This document shows, piece after piece, positions 44,294-54,278 of a stretch of DNA of 64,000 nt. The position numbers and the translations under genes are program-made. Every line of letters starts with the position of its first letter. The first letter of the stretch is position 1. Under the pieces are notes generated by a model. That model made no database searches. It was not told the DNA's origin and saw nothing but the letters and a program-made list of their open reading frames with translations. The DNA comes from Flavobacteriales bacterium (GTDB taxonomy: Bacteria > Bacteroidota > Bacteroidia > NS11-12g > UBA9320). Where the stretch lies: contig JACJZW010000001.1 of the NCBI GenBank assembly GCA_020635355.1, forward strand, positions 496,001 through 560,000, read 5' to 3'.

Positions 44294-45352
44294 TTAAGTT
44301 CTGTTCGTTTTCAAATCAAGATGTAAATCCACTACATATTCATCCGGTTGATCTGCAATACTGAGATCATGTCGGTTTGGATACAAAAGATTTAGTCGTT
44401 TGCGTATGTTTTCCAGACCAATGCCACCAACATCCGATGGTTTCGTACCATTGAGCTTAGGTGCCTTTGAATTGGCAATGCGGAAATGGAGGTCTTCATC
44501 GCTCACATCCATCGTCACTTGAACATATCCTTCAGTGGTCTTTTGATGGATGCCGTGTTTAAAGCTATTTTCCAGAAAGGTTAGAAATAACATGGGGGCT
44601 ACCTGCTTTCCTCTTATATCGCCATTAATGTCAAATTGGATTTTTAATCGATCACCGTTTCGGATGTGTTCCAAATCCAAATAATTCCGGAGATAGGCAA
44701 CTTCCTTCTCCAATGAAACCCATTGTTCTCCCCCATCGTACAAAATGTATCGGAGTATATCGGATAATTTCAAAACCAGTTCAGGAGCCTTATCCGATTT
44801 AGTGAGTGTTAATGCATACAGACTGTTCAGACTATTAAACAGGAAGTGTGGATTGATCTGTGATTTAAGGTACTTCAATTCAGTTTCCATCGTGACCCGT
44901 TCCAGATCCTTGGTGAGTCTCTCCCGTTCATACCAATGCTTCACCATTTTGAGCGACATGGTAATGGCCATGGTGTAGCTTACGGATAATAGCATCGGCA
45001 CAAAATAGCGTCCTTCCCAAGGGTTGCGCAAACTACCAAAGTAGTTGTGATTGACGGCGTAGATCGTCACCATCCATATTAAGCTTGCCAGTAGAACGGT
45101 AAGCAAAACGGCGAGTACATAGGATACATACAGTTTAGGCCGCAGCAGCTTATTGAAAAGAATGTAAAGATTAAAGTAACTCGCCACACCGTGAATGCTA
45201 ATGGTGATGAAGGCGTTAATCAGTGAGAGGTTGAGCGGAAGCTCATTGTTATAAAAGAGGGCCCAGAAGATTAAGTAGGCCAGCCAAAATAGTAAGTGGT
45301 GAAGCTTTAAGTCAGATACCTTTTGATACCAGTTGGTATTTACAAGCGACAT
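44294..45352 (-). CDS. LytS-like sensor histidine kinase (His_kinase family)
   Basis: The 352-residue kinase has four predicted membrane helices in the first 150 residues (for example LHHLLFWLAYLIFWALFY and SYVLAVLLTVLLASLIWMV) and no large sensory domain. The phosphorylated histidine lies in LKSQINPHFLFNSLNSLYAL (about residue 175). The ATP-binding half has FLENSFKHGIHQKT (N box) and GGIGLENIRKRLNLLYP (G box). It forms a two-gene unit with the LytTR regulator. What it senses is unknown; without an extracellular domain it may sense membrane state. Confidence 0.93.
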   Translation of the reverse strand: MSLVNTNWYQKVSDLKLHHLLFWLAYLIFWALFYNNELPLNLSLINAFITISIHGVASYFNLYILFNKLLRPKLYVSYVLAVLLTVLLASLIWMVTIYAVNHNYFGSLRNPWEGRYFVPMLLSVSYTMAITMSLKMVKHWYERERLTKDLERVTMETELKYLKSQINPHFLFNSLNSLYALTLTKSDKAPELVLKLSDILRYILYDGGEQWVSLEKEVAYLRNYLDLEHIRNGDRLKIQFDINGDIRGKQVAPMLFLTFLENSFKHGIHQKTTEGYVQVTMDVSDEDLHFRIANSKAPKLNGTKPSDVGGIGLENIRKRLNLLYPNRHDLSIADQPDEYVVDLHLDLKTNRT

Positions 45353-45381
45353 TCAGAGGTTCCGGTTGTTAGCCGCAACGA

Positions 45382-45615
45382 TCAGTTCTTGGTCTCGTAC
45401 CGGAAATATTCGAGTAAAGAATATCCCCAGTTCAATACCTGCCATCCGGATTCAACGATGTTTTTATCCTGAACAGCATGATTGGATGTGGGCTGAGCGT
45501 CAACGGATTTGAAGTATGAATTGGCCAACCCGATTAGCAACAAATTGGCGATGAACAATAACCCCAATATGCTCAGTGAGTTTTTTCTGGTCTTGGTAAG
45601 CAATAACTTTTTCAT
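45382..45615 (-). CDS. Small single-helix membrane protein (77 aa)
   Basis: From ATG 45615 (MKKLLLTKTRKNSLSILG) the protein has a basic N-terminus, one hydrophobic helix (LLFIANLLLIGLANSYF) and a short polar tail ending with aromatic residues. An ATG nine codons upstream is possible but adds nothing helix-like. It may be a small inner-membrane or poorly cleaved exported protein. It lies just upstream of the sensor kinase on the same strand (about 29 bases), so it could be an accessory of that system. No family is recognised; existence as a gene is moderately supported. Confidence 0.45.
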   Translation of the reverse strand: MKKLLLTKTRKNSLSILGLLFIANLLLIGLANSYFKSVDAQPTSNHAVQDKNIVESGWQVLNWGYSLLEYFRYETKN

Positions 45616-45790
45616 ATGGTATATGGTTGGTACATCCTTCACAAAGAGTGTACCATGTGCATATTGGTTGTACGAAGTTAACCGAAAAAAGTTTCAGCGA
45701 AATTTCAACCGACCAAATCAAGGATTGTTCCGACAAGTTGACAGTCCATTCTCGGATATCCAGCAACAACATAATACCTTTGTCAACGAT

Positions 45791-45991
45791 ATGGTTCAGC
45801 TCATTCTTATTCTGTCGATTTTAGCCATCGCCGCGCTGGCCATGGCTGTTCGAATGCTCTTCATCAAAGGATCAGAAATGCGGGCAGGATGTGCTGGTAA
45901 AAATCCCATGCTTCAGGAAGAGGGCGTGGCTTGCGGCTTATGTGGCGCCAAACCCGGAGAAGAATGTAAATCGGACGAGCAGCCGGCTTAA
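45791..45991 (+). CDS. nqrM: NqrM-like Na+-NQR assembly protein (66 aa)
   Basis: One N-terminal membrane helix (LILILSILAIAALAMAVRML) is followed by a short domain with four cysteines: Cys34 (RAGCAGK), Cys48 and Cys51 (VACGLCG) and Cys59. This matches the NqrM (DUF539) layout of about 70 residues, a protein needed for maturation of the Na+-translocating NADH:quinone oxidoreductase, probably by delivering iron to the NqrD/NqrE site. The ATG at 45791 is the natural start, just before the helix. It converges with apbE (four-base overlap) beside the nqr operon, which supports the call. In most other phyla the gene sits in the same direction after apbE. Confidence 0.85.
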   Translation: MVQLILILSILAIAALAMAVRMLFIKGSEMRAGCAGKNPMLQEEGVACGLCGAKPGEECKSDEQPA

Positions 45992-47031
45992 GGACTCGTC
46001 AGCTCAACGATCCGATACCCTTCTGGCAGAGCGTCATCTACCACAATTAATATAGCCTTTACACCAACTGATTCTCGGAGGATTGTCCGAAGACCTTCCA
46101 CCCCAACCACCATTCCTGCCGTAGCAAGGGCATCGGCAATCGCACATTCATTCGCCACAATGGTGGTGCTCAACACTTCATTCTGAACCGGATATCCCGT
46201 TCGTGGATCAATGGTATGGCTGTACTTCTGCCCATCATGATAGAAAAACTGGCGGTAGTTCCCCGATGTTGCCATGGCTGAGTTGGTGAGCTCCTTAACC
46301 ACAGCGTAATCATCCACCGATGCTCCTTCAAACGGTCTGTTGATGCCAATTTTCCATGCCTGATGTTGTGGATTTAATCCTTTTACAGACACTTCCCCCC
46401 CAATTTCAACCATTCCATGGGTCATTCCCGTAGCCACAAGCGCCTCCATCACCACATCCACCCCGTAACCCTTAGCGACGGCATTAAAATTTACCGGCGG
46501 ATATTCGATTTCATTCAGATCGGAAGACAAACTGAGGTAGCGAAAGGGAATTCGGTTCCTGGCGGCATCCACCTCATGCTGGCTGGGAAAATTCTGACGC
46601 TTTTCTTCTCCAAATCCCCACAGATTAAACAGTTCCGAAGCCGTTGGATCAAAGGCTCCATTGGTTTGCAGATATACCCCAACCGATTTGGTCCACACCT
46701 TCACGAAGTGTTGAAATGCGCTGGACACCATCAAGCTGTCCAGATTGAGGGGTATTTCTTTCCGGTTAAATAGGCTGATGAAGGATGTGGTGTCATACGT
46801 ACTCAGCGCGCGGTTTACCTCAATTAGAGTTGAATCAACCACATGCTTGGCCTCTTCCTCATTTAGATTGGTTAGCATTTTTATGTGATACGACGTACCC
46901 ATGGTAGCGCCTTCCAAATAGACCCACTCTTCACCAGACTGTTTACTTCCACATCCGGAAGAAAACAACAAGAACAAAAAAGTCGCCGGCAGGAGCACGG
47001 CGACTTGTATGTTTTTGAGCCGATTAGTCAT
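45988..47031 (-). CDS. apbE: FAD:protein FMN transferase ApbE (lipoprotein)
   Basis: ApbE covalently attaches FMN from FAD to a threonine in NqrB and NqrC. The 347-residue protein has a lipoprotein signal ending in FSSGC (Cys near residue 27), so it acts in the periplasm. Family motifs include EGATMGTSYHIKM near the N-terminus, FDPTASELFNLWGFG, FNAVAKGYGVDVVM, GMVEIGGEVSVKG and SHTIDPRTGYPV, where the Mg-binding and catalytic residues sit. Its ATG shares one base with the nqrF stop (TGATG), so it is the last gene of the nqr transcript. Confidence 0.95.
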   Translation of the reverse strand: MTNRLKNIQVAVLLPATFLFLLFSSGCGSKQSGEEWVYLEGATMGTSYHIKMLTNLNEEEAKHVVDSTLIEVNRALSTYDTTSFISLFNRKEIPLNLDSLMVSSAFQHFVKVWTKSVGVYLQTNGAFDPTASELFNLWGFGEEKRQNFPSQHEVDAARNRIPFRYLSLSSDLNEIEYPPVNFNAVAKGYGVDVVMEALVATGMTHGMVEIGGEVSVKGLNPQHQAWKIGINRPFEGASVDDYAVVKELTNSAMATSGNYRQFFYHDGQKYSHTIDPRTGYPVQNEVLSTTIVANECAIADALATAGMVVGVEGLRTILRESVGVKAILIVVDDALPEGYRIVELTSP

Positions 47032-48356
47032 CAGCCTCCAAAATCGTCAAACGATACATTCTCTGGTGGCACGCCCCAGTCGTCACACATTTTCAGGACG
47101 GCCTGGTTCATCATTGGAGGTCCACAGAAATAGAATTCAATATCCTCTGGTGCATCATGCTTGGAAAGATATTGATCAATCACTGCCTGGTGCACAAATC
47201 CGGTAAACCCATCGCCTTCTTTATCGTTTACATCGGTCTTCACCTTCCAGTTATCTTCCGGAAGTGGCTCAGACAATACCACGAAGAAATTGAAGTTAGG
47301 AAATTCCCGTTCGATCTTACGGAAGTGTTCCAGATAGAACAATTCACGCTTGGATCGTCCACCATACCAGTAGGTTACCTTTCGATTTGTTTTCAAGGTA
47401 TGGAACAAGTGGAACAGATGCGAACGCATCGGAGCCATTCCGGCACCACCACCAATGTACAGCATCTCCGCATCGGTTTCTTTGATGAAGAATTCGCCGT
47501 AAGGACCTGAAATGGTTACCTTATCACCTGGTTTGCTGTTGAATACATAAGAAGAACAAATACCCGGATTTACATCCATCCATTGGTTGTTCTTACGATC
47601 CCATGGCGGGGTTGCAATACGAATGTTCAACATGATGATATTGCCTTCTGCCGGGTGGTTGGCCATGGAATAGGCGCGGAAAATGGGTTCATCGTTCACC
47701 ATTTTCAGCGACCACAAGCCGTATTTATCCCACTCCGATTTAAAGTCCATTGGATCTCGTCCGTCAGCAACCAACTCAGGGTGAGCGGTGATGTCGATGT
47801 TCTTGAAATCAACGGTAATCGCCGGAACGTCAACCTGAATATATCCACCTGCTTCAAAATGCAGGGTTTCACCTTCCGGAAGTCGAACCACAAATTCCTT
47901 AATAAAGGAAGCCACGTTGTAGTTGGAAACTACTTCACACTCCCATTTCTTGATTCCAAAGATTTCTTCCGGAACGCCAATTTTCATGTCGTTCTTCACC
48001 TTCACCTGGCAAGCAAGTCGCCAGTGCTCCTTCTGCTCCTTACGCTTGATATGTCCGGTTTCTGTTGGAAGGATGTCTCCCCCTCCTTCAAAAATCTGAC
48101 ACTTACACATGGCACAGGTACCTCCACCACCGCAGGCAGATGGAAGGAAGATGGCTTGTTCAGATAGGGTGGACAGCAAGGTAGTGCCCGCCGCAACCTC
48201 AACTTCTTTTTCACCGTTAATGGTAATCTTCACGCTGCCCTGATTCACCAGGCGCTTGGCAGCAACCTGAAGCATCAGAACCAATAACAGGATGATTACT
48301 GCCAGCACAATGGCTGACGTGATGATTATCGCTGGATTTATTTCTGCTAAAATCAT
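47031..48356 (-). CDS. nqrF: Na+-NQR subunit F (NADH dehydrogenase part)
   Basis: NqrF oxidises NADH and passes electrons through FAD and a [2Fe-2S] centre into the pump. The 441-residue protein shows an N-terminal membrane helix (about 8-28), a plant-ferredoxin-type cluster motif ([16 protein letters not shown], with a fourth Cys in WRLACQV), the FAD-binding RAYSMANHP and the NADH-binding half with [28 protein letters not shown] and the C-terminal aromatic DDFGG. It is the last structural gene of nqrABCDEF and overlaps apbE by one base. Confidence 0.97.
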   Translation of the reverse strand: MILAEINPAIIITSAIVLAVIILLLVLMLQVAAKRLVNQGSVKITINGEKEVEVAAGTTLLSTLSEQAIFLPSACGGGGTCAMCKCQIFEGGGDILPTETGHIKRKEQKEHWRLACQVKVKNDMKIGVPEEIFGIKKWECEVVSNYNVASFIKEFVVRLPEGETLHFEAGGYIQVDVPAITVDFKNIDITAHPELVADGRDPMDFKSEWDKYGLWSLKMVNDEPIFRAYSMANHPAEGNIIMLNIRIATPPWDRKNNQWMDVNPGICSSYVFNSKPGDKVTISGPYGEFFIKETDAEMLYIGGGAGMAPMRSHLFHLFHTLKTNRKVTYWYGGRSKRELFYLEHFRKIEREFPNFNFFVVLSEPLPEDNWKVKTDVNDKEGDGFTGFVHQAVIDQYLSKHDAPEDIEFYFCGPPMMNQAVLKMCDDWGVPPENVSFDDFGG

Positions 48357-48359
48357 GTC

Positions 48360-49010
48360 TTAGTTTCCGAATGGTAGTTTAACACCGATGAAGCTTAGGA
48401 AGGCAAATGCCATCAGTCCAACAGTAATGAACGTAATACCCAGTCCGCGCAACGGTTTGGGAACATCTGAATACGAAAGTTTTTCGCGAATCGCTGCCAG
48501 TGCAACCACTGCCAGGAACCAACCAATACCAGAGCCTAATCCGTAGACGGCAGATTCTGCGAAATTGAATTCCTTACCGGGTAAGAACAATGCTGCCCCA
48601 AGGATGGAACAGTTTACCGCTATCAGTGGAAGGAAGATCCCCAGAGCCGTATACAAGGCTGGTGAGAATTTCTCAACCGCCATCTCTGTCAACTGAACAA
48701 AGGCTGCCACTACGGCGATGAAGATGATAAATTTCAACACCTCGAGATCAACCTTGGAGAAATCAGCAAATTCCTTGGGAACACCCAAACCATTCAACCA
48801 GGTGAGGGCTCCTTCCTTGATGATGTAATTGTAGGCCAACCAGTTCAACGGTACGGTCATGAATAACACAAAGGTTACTGCCATACCCAAACCAACAGCT
48901 GTGCTGATCTTCTTGGATACTGCCAAGTAGGAACACATACCCAGGAAGTAGGCGAAAATCATATTGTCGACGAAAATCGACCGGATTCCAATATTTAATA
49001 AATTTTCCAT
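48360..49010 (-). CDS. nqrE: Na+-NQR subunit E
   Basis: A six-helix membrane protein (216 aa) of the NqrDE/RnfAE family. The half-helix glycine/cysteine motif [11 protein letters not shown] near the N-terminus and [13 protein letters not shown] in the middle supply the cysteines that, with NqrD, hold the intramembrane iron centre. It starts with [23 protein letters not shown], near-identical in layout to other NqrE proteins. Only three bases separate it from nqrF and 17 from nqrD. Confidence 0.97.
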   Translation of the reverse strand: MENLLNIGIRSIFVDNMIFAYFLGMCSYLAVSKKISTAVGLGMAVTFVLFMTVPLNWLAYNYIIKEGALTWLNGLGVPKEFADFSKVDLEVLKFIIFIAVVAAFVQLTEMAVEKFSPALYTALGIFLPLIAVNCSILGAALFLPGKEFNFAESAVYGLGSGIGWFLAVVALAAIREKLSYSDVPKPLRGLGITFITVGLMAFAFLSFIGVKLPFGN

Positions 49011-49027
49011 CTCAGACTCTTTTTGAT

Positions 49028-49693
49028 TTATGCTTCTTCACGATAGCCGTTTCGGGCGCGTTGTGCCCAAATCAGCAGACCTAACACGATACAGGCTCCA
49101 ACCGGACTCATCATTACACCGTTTCCAGTGTAATTTTCGCCCAGCACCTTAAAGCCGAAAAGCGACCCGCTTCCGAGCAATTCACGGAAAAAGGCAACTG
49201 AGATCAGGATCACTGAGTAACCCAGACCGTTTCCAACCGCATCTAAAACAGATGGCCATGGCTTGTTGGCCAAGGCGAAGGCTTCCAACCGTCCCATGAT
49301 GATACAGTTGGTGATGATCAGTCCAACGAATACCGACAATTGCTTGGAAACATCGTACGCATACGCTTGAAGAACCTGATCCACAATGGCCACCAACGAG
49401 GCTACGATCAACAGTTGAACGATGATCCGAATACGGGATGGAATCACCTTTCGAAGCATGGAAATCGACAGGTTGGAGAAAATCAATACGAACAATACCG
49501 AAACACACATCATGATGGTTGGTACCAACTTAACGGTTACGGCAAGAGCCGAACAAATACCAAGGATTTGAACGGTAATGGGGTTATCGCCGTCCAGCGG
49601 ATTGCTGATCAGCTTTCTATTTTTCTTAGAGAATAACGGTTCCGATGCCGGTTTAGCCGCTACTTCCTCATTTACAACTGCTTCCGTGCTCAT
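49028..49693 (-). CDS. nqrD: Na+-NQR subunit D
   Basis: The paralogue of NqrE with six membrane helices (221 aa). The cysteine-bearing repeats are [18 protein letters not shown] near residue 50 and [24 protein letters not shown] near 130; these are the iron ligands shared with NqrE. The family motif [24 protein letters not shown] follows. The N-terminal 30 residues are longer than in Vibrio and rich in Glu and Lys. It sits three bases after nqrC. Confidence 0.97.
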   Translation of the reverse strand: MSTEAVVNEEVAAKPASEPLFSKKNRKLISNPLDGDNPITVQILGICSALAVTVKLVPTIMMCVSVLFVLIFSNLSISMLRKVIPSRIRIIVQLLIVASLVAIVDQVLQAYAYDVSKQLSVFVGLIITNCIIMGRLEAFALANKPWPSVLDAVGNGLGYSVILISVAFFRELLGSGSLFGFKVLGENYTGNGVMMSPVGACIVLGLLIWAQRARNGYREEA

Positions 49694-49696
49694 GAC

Positions 49697-50458
49697 TTAC
49701 TTGTTTTGTTTGGCTGATTCGATATATGGACCATAAAGACGCAGGTAGTTTTCCATCATGTTGTTCACCCCAACTGCGGTTAACGTTGCGCCTGACATAC
49801 CGTCAACGGAATGAGGTTTGTTGGAATAGTCATTCCCCTCTCCCTTTTCCATCTTTACTGAGACAATGGCACCCGATTCATCGGCTACTGTCTTGCCTTG
49901 ATAACGGCTTTGAACTTTTTGTTCTGTGATACGAGCACCCAAACCAGGAGTCTCTCCCTTGTGATCCAATACCACCCCTTGAAGGGTATTCAAATCACTT
50001 TTGAGAGCTGCATATCCCCAGATGTTATCCCAAAGTCCGAATCCGAACATCGGCATAACATAGTATTGAACGTCTTCTGAATTTTCCGCCTTTACCAGGT
50101 AGATGGGCAACTGGATGTTTTCACCTTTCTTAATCGTGCCGTTTTTCTCGAGCTTCTTATACTCTTTACCCAACACGACCTGATTCACGGAAACGCCATC
50201 AATGGCCTTTCCATTGGAATCCAGTACCATCTCTTCAACCCGCTTTTCATAGAGGGCGGCGATGTCTTGCTTGGTCATCCCGCTGATCTCGTCACCAAGT
50301 GACGACTGAAGGATGAACTTTTTACGTTCGAGTTCGCGTTCCATTTGCTGCTTCTCAGACAAAGCCCCGGAAACGGCTGCCAATAACACCCCACAAACGA
50401 GGATGACGAGAAGGGCGAACCCAAAAATGTATCCGTTAGTATTCTTATTAAGCGACAC
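49697..50458 (-). CDS. nqrC: Na+-NQR subunit C (covalent FMN)
   Basis: A periplasmic FMN-binding subunit (253 aa) with one N-terminal membrane helix (YIFGFALLVILVCGVLLAAV). The flavinylation site is the threonine of VDGMSGATLTAVGVNNMM near residue 230, the target of ApbE. The preceding GETPGLGARITEQ is a conserved part of the FMN pocket. The gene overlaps the end of nqrB by 11 bases. Confidence 0.97.
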   Translation of the reverse strand: MSLNKNTNGYIFGFALLVILVCGVLLAAVSGALSEKQQMERELERKKFILQSSLGDEISGMTKQDIAALYEKRVEEMVLDSNGKAIDGVSVNQVVLGKEYKKLEKNGTIKKGENIQLPIYLVKAENSEDVQYYVMPMFGFGLWDNIWGYAALKSDLNTLQGVVLDHKGETPGLGARITEQKVQSRYQGKTVADESGAIVSVKMEKGEGNDYSNKPHSVDGMSGATLTAVGVNNMMENYLRLYGPYIESAKQNK

Positions 50459-51596
50459 GACTCAATCTTCGTTTAATGTTAGACTTAACTACGTAATTAT
50501 CAATCAATGGAGCCATCACGTTCATAAACAGAATCGCGAACATGATTCCTTCCGGATAGGCCGGGTTAAATACCCGGATCAACACCGTTAGAATACCAAT
50601 CAAAGCTCCATAAATCCATTTCCCTTTGGCTGTTTGCGCAGCCGAAACGGGATCCGTTGCCATAAAGATTGCCCCAAACATGAAGCCGCCGATTAAAAGG
50701 TGATTGATGGCTGGGAAATCATAGTAAACATTTCCACCAACTGCATTAAGAATGAAGCCCATACCCAGTGCTCCCAATATGGTGCTGAGCATGATTTGCC
50801 AACTTCCAATTCCAGTCAGAACCAGAAAGGCACCTCCAAGCAAACAAAGCAATGCCGATGTTTCACCAAAGGATCCCGGAATGATTCCGATAAAGGCATC
50901 CCATGCGCTAACCGACATTTCTTTTCCAGCTGCCAGCAAGCCTAAGGTTGTTGCTCCGGTAGATGCATCTACGATACCCGCACCTTCTTTTAAGCCGGTT
51001 ACCCAAACGAGGTCGCCGGACATTTCGGCCGGATAGGCAATGTACAGGAATACCCTTGCGGTGAGTGCCGGATTCAAGATATTCATTCCGGTACCACCAA
51101 ACACTTCTTTTCCAACAATGACGGCAAATGCCGTTGCTATAGCCACCATCCACAATGGAATATCCGGAGGCAAGCAGAGCGGAATCAACAATCCGGAAAC
51201 CAGGAACCCTTCATTGATGGGGTGTCCCTTAATTTGGCAGAAGGTAAATTCAATTCCCAAGCCCACTCCGTAGGAAACTACGATGATGGGAAGCGTTTGC
51301 AGAAAACCATAAAGGAAGTTGTCAAACCAACCATTGGTTACACCGGTAGCAATGCTGTGCTGGTATCCGATATTCCACATTCCAAACAACGTACATGGAA
51401 TCAAGGCCAGCACTACGATGAACATCGTACGCTTCAAGTCAATACCATCCCGGATGTGTGTTCCGCTTTTGGTGGTATGATTTGGGACAAACATGAATGT
51501 TTCCAAACCATCGAACACCGAATGCAGGAAGCTCAATTTCCCACCTTTCTCGAAGTTGGGTTTAATCTTATCTAGTGTATTTCGTAAGAACTTCAT
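50448..51596 (-). CDS. nqrB: Na+-NQR subunit B (membrane core, covalent FMN)
   Basis: The 382-residue polytopic subunit (about ten helices) forms the membrane core with NqrD and NqrE and binds riboflavin and a covalent FMN. The flavinylation motif appears as ASTGATTLGLLAAG, where the threonine of GAT is modified. The N-terminal region TTKSGTHIRDGIDLKRTM and the segment KEVFGGTGMNILNPALTARVFLY are strongly family-like. It lies between nqrA (21 bases upstream) and nqrC. Confidence 0.97.
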   Translation of the reverse strand: MKFLRNTLDKIKPNFEKGGKLSFLHSVFDGLETFMFVPNHTTKSGTHIRDGIDLKRTMFIVVLALIPCTLFGMWNIGYQHSIATGVTNGWFDNFLYGFLQTLPIIVVSYGVGLGIEFTFCQIKGHPINEGFLVSGLLIPLCLPPDIPLWMVAIATAFAVIVGKEVFGGTGMNILNPALTARVFLYIAYPAEMSGDLVWVTGLKEGAGIVDASTGATTLGLLAAGKEMSVSAWDAFIGIIPGSFGETSALLCLLGGAFLVLTGIGSWQIMLSTILGALGMGFILNAVGGNVYYDFPAINHLLIGGFMFGAIFMATDPVSAAQTAKGKWIYGALIGILTVLIRVFNPAYPEGIMFAILFMNVMAPLIDNYVVKSNIKRRLSRVA

Positions 51597-51617
51597 TATG
51601 ATAGACTTCGAATCCTG

Positions 51618-52943
51618 TTATCCTTCTGATTCCATTAGTGTTAATCCGTCACGAACAATGTTCTGAACATTGATTTTGGACGTACATACAAACTCGCACA
51701 GCGCCAGATCTTCCTCAATTACCTCGTAAATACCCAGGTTTTCCATGGCTTCCAGATCCTGAGCAAGAATCGCTTTCAAAAGTTGAACTGGCATGATGTC
51801 CATAGGAAGTACTTTTTCGTACTGACCTGTCACTACAAATGCCCGCTCTTCCCCGTGAAGATTGGTATTTACCTTAAATCGCTTTTTAAGGTATTTGAAG
51901 ATCGGGAAGGAATTGCTGATGGTTGGACGAGGATACGTTGGAATTAACCAGCCCATAAACTCGTACTGATCGCCTTCTGGAATGACGGTAACCACATTAT
52001 CAAAGAAGCCGAGGTATCCGTTGGCTCCAATGTTCTCTCCGGTTAATACGTTACCACTGATGATTCGGTTGTTACCGGATGTGGTACGGCCATCAATCAA
52101 GGCATTGATAGCGGTGCCGGAAATGGTCTCAACGTATCCGCTTTCGGTGATTTCTGAACCTGACAGAGCAACGCGCTTTCGCATATCCACCTTACCACCA
52201 TTGAGTAGCCTACCGATGTAAATAACCGTTTGCACCGTCAATGTCCACACTACTTCACCTTTGTTGATGGCATCAATGTGATGAATTTGAATTCCGGGAA
52301 GTCCGGCTGGATGTGGCCCCTTGAATTCATTGTGAACGGCATTGGCAACAGATGTAAATCCTGCATTCGTTGAGCCGTGCTTATGGTTGAGGTGAACATC
52401 ACCATCGGTAAGTTTCTTCAGGGCTTCAACCCCTTTGGCAAAATTGGCTTCCTCACCTTCGGCGATGAAGGAATTATCCTGCGCCAATGGTGCTGAATCA
52501 AAGGTTGAAATATGAATGGCTTTGGGTCGATCTTCCGGATTGGCGATGGTCCCATAAGGACGTTGAGTAATTCCAACCCACAATCCTGATTCAAGCAGGA
52601 GGCTTTTGATATCCGCATTGGTATCAAATGCTTTGTGCTTAATCTCTTTGTCTGCCAAAACCCGAATCTCAAGAATGGCTCGTCGATCGCCCCGAACAAT
52701 CTCAGCAACTTCACCACTAACGGGTGAGGTAAATTTGATCTCCGGACGGTTCTTATCGTGAAAGAGAACATCTCCTGCTTTCACTTCGTCACCTGACTTA
52801 ACTTCGAGTTTGGGTTTAATTCCTTTGAAGTCATTTGGTTTAACCGCCACCGTTGAACCGATGGCTGTTCCCAGGACTTGATTGGCAGGGACACCTTCAA
52901 GCTGAATGTCCTTTCCCCGCCGGATCGTATAAACGTTGCTCAT
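51618..52943 (-). CDS. nqrA: Na+-NQR subunit A
   Basis: NqrA is the peripheral cytoplasmic subunit and first gene of the operon. I use ATG 52943 (MSNVYTIRRGKDIQLEG), 441 aa; a start seven codons earlier adds residues not seen in the family. Typical regions are KPNDFKGIKPKLEVKSGDEV with the biotinyl-lipoyl-like barrel, and the C-terminal RnfC-like half. In the mature complex it has no cofactor of its own. A TAATTTTG box (52979-52972) 28 bases upstream of the start is a candidate operon promoter. Confidence 0.95.
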   Translation of the reverse strand: MSNVYTIRRGKDIQLEGVPANQVLGTAIGSTVAVKPNDFKGIKPKLEVKSGDEVKAGDVLFHDKNRPEIKFTSPVSGEVAEIVRGDRRAILEIRVLADKEIKHKAFDTNADIKSLLLESGLWVGITQRPYGTIANPEDRPKAIHISTFDSAPLAQDNSFIAEGEEANFAKGVEALKKLTDGDVHLNHKHGSTNAGFTSVANAVHNEFKGPHPAGLPGIQIHHIDAINKGEVVWTLTVQTVIYIGRLLNGGKVDMRKRVALSGSEITESGYVETISGTAINALIDGRTTSGNNRIISGNVLTGENIGANGYLGFFDNVVTVIPEGDQYEFMGWLIPTYPRPTISNSFPIFKYLKKRFKVNTNLHGEERAFVVTGQYEKVLPMDIMPVQLLKAILAQDLEAMENLGIYEVIEEDLALCEFVCTSKINVQNIVRDGLTLMESEG

Positions 52944-52971
52944 GGATAAATGTGCGTGTTGCAAACGGCTG

Positions 52972-52979
52972 CAAAATTA
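52972..52979 (-). promoter_or_regulatory. Candidate -7 box of the nqr operon
   Basis: On the minus strand TAATTTTG fits TAnnTTTG and stands 28 bases before ATG 52943. No clear -33 TTG is seen at the normal spacing. Confidence 0.4.
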
Positions 52980-53101
52980 GCGTTTTGATAATATCTCATA
53001 GAGATAGCGGGCTTTTTTTACAACGCGTTATCCACGTGCAATGCGCCACCCATCAAGTGCTTTCGCACCAACCTCCTCGGATTGTGTTATTTAGAATCAT
53101 T

Positions 53102-54274
53102 CTAGACGAATTTTGCCTCTTTCCACCGGTGTCTCAGCAGAAGGATTAAGGCAGCCAGACCAAGCAACAGCGTAGAGAAAAACGCCATGGGAAGATTTTC
53201 GTATTTGTTCTGATAAATCCAACCGGGAATAGCCGAACCGATGATGATACCAAACTCCAAACTGATGAATAAGGTCGAGATCGCCCGACCAATCGCTTTT
53301 GGATTTCCCAAATCGATCACCCAGGCAAAAATGGTGGGCGAGTTTAAGCCGGTAGCGAGACCAAAGGTAGCCGCCGACAAATAGAATAGGACAGGTTCCT
53401 TGGCCAGGATTAGCATCACATCGGCAATAATGAGCAACACCAAACCAATGACCAGCACAAATGAACGACCTTTTATATCACTCCACTTACCTCCAATAAA
53501 TCGAACCACCAGTGATGTACCGGTTAATACGGTGAAGAACAATCCCCGGCGTTTGATGCCCAGAAAATCGCAATAGTCCGGTATCAAGGTTAAAACGGCC
53601 CCAAAGCTGGCCACGGACAAGATCATGATCAGACTTTGTAGAGTTACGCGAGGTTCAAACAGATCCACCAACTTGAGCCGGAGAAAGGCCAACCTGAACT
53701 TTCGGGTTGATTTCTGAGTTTCCGGCAGTCGGATTAACAGCAAGAGTGTTACAAATGAAAAAATGGATGCGGTGAAGAACATGGTAGCATTATCATACCG
53801 AAGCGCGACCTCACCGCCAAAAGCCGGCCCAAGGCTCATACCAAGATTATTAGCCATTCCCAACAAACCCATGGCCTCCCCTCTTCGGTCTGACGGAACT
53901 ATATCTGCTACATAGGCTGTAGTTCCTGTGGGTGTACATCCGGCGGAAAAACCATGAAAGAAGCGGAGTGTCAGAAAGCCCAATACGGATCCGGCAAAGG
54001 GATAGGCAAAACAAATTACAGTAGAAATGATTACTCCAGTTGTGATGAGCGGTTTACGCCCAACCCGTTCGATCAGCTTACCACTGAAGGGTCTGGTGGC
54101 TAAAGCCGACAGTGCGAATAGGGCAATCACCAAACCTTTAAGATGTGCCCCTCCCAAATTTGAAATAACATCCGGGAGTTGCGGGAGGATGAGATTAAAG
54201 CTAAAGAAATAAAAGAAGGAGCTAACACAAAGCATCCAGAACCGATCATCGTATGATCCCAGCAACTTCTTCAT
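53102..54274 (-). CDS. Major facilitator superfamily transporter
   Basis: A 390-residue protein with twelve predicted membrane helices in two halves. MFS hallmark loops are visible: GKLIERVGRKPLITTG between helices 2 and 3 (motif A), VADIVPSDRRGEAMGLLGMANNLGMSLGP in helices 4-5 (antiporter-like), and GGKWSDIKGRSFVL in the second half. It resembles drug- or sugar-efflux type permeases (DHA1-like). The substrate is unknown. It stands alone; a strong terminator just upstream isolates it from the small gene at 54335. Confidence 0.87.
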   Translation of the reverse strand: MKKLLGSYDDRFWMLCVSSFFYFFSFNLILPQLPDVISNLGGAHLKGLVIALFALSALATRPFSGKLIERVGRKPLITTGVIISTVICFAYPFAGSVLGFLTLRFFHGFSAGCTPTGTTAYVADIVPSDRRGEAMGLLGMANNLGMSLGPAFGGEVALRYDNATMFFTASIFSFVTLLLLIRLPETQKSTRKFRLAFLRLKLVDLFEPRVTLQSLIMILSVASFGAVLTLIPDYCDFLGIKRRGLFFTVLTGTSLVVRFIGGKWSDIKGRSFVLVIGLVLLIIADVMLILAKEPVLFYLSAATFGLATGLNSPTIFAWVIDLGNPKAIGRAISTLFISLEFGIIIGSAIPGWIYQNKYENLPMAFFSTLLLGLAALILLLRHRWKEAKFV

Positions 54275-54278
54275 GGGT

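Noticed and set aside
45613..45660. Operator-like inverted repeat GGTACA/TGTACC between the small membrane protein and nqrM
   Set aside because: The half-sites are six bases with a 14-base gap and no second copy at another promoter in the window, so chance cannot be excluded.
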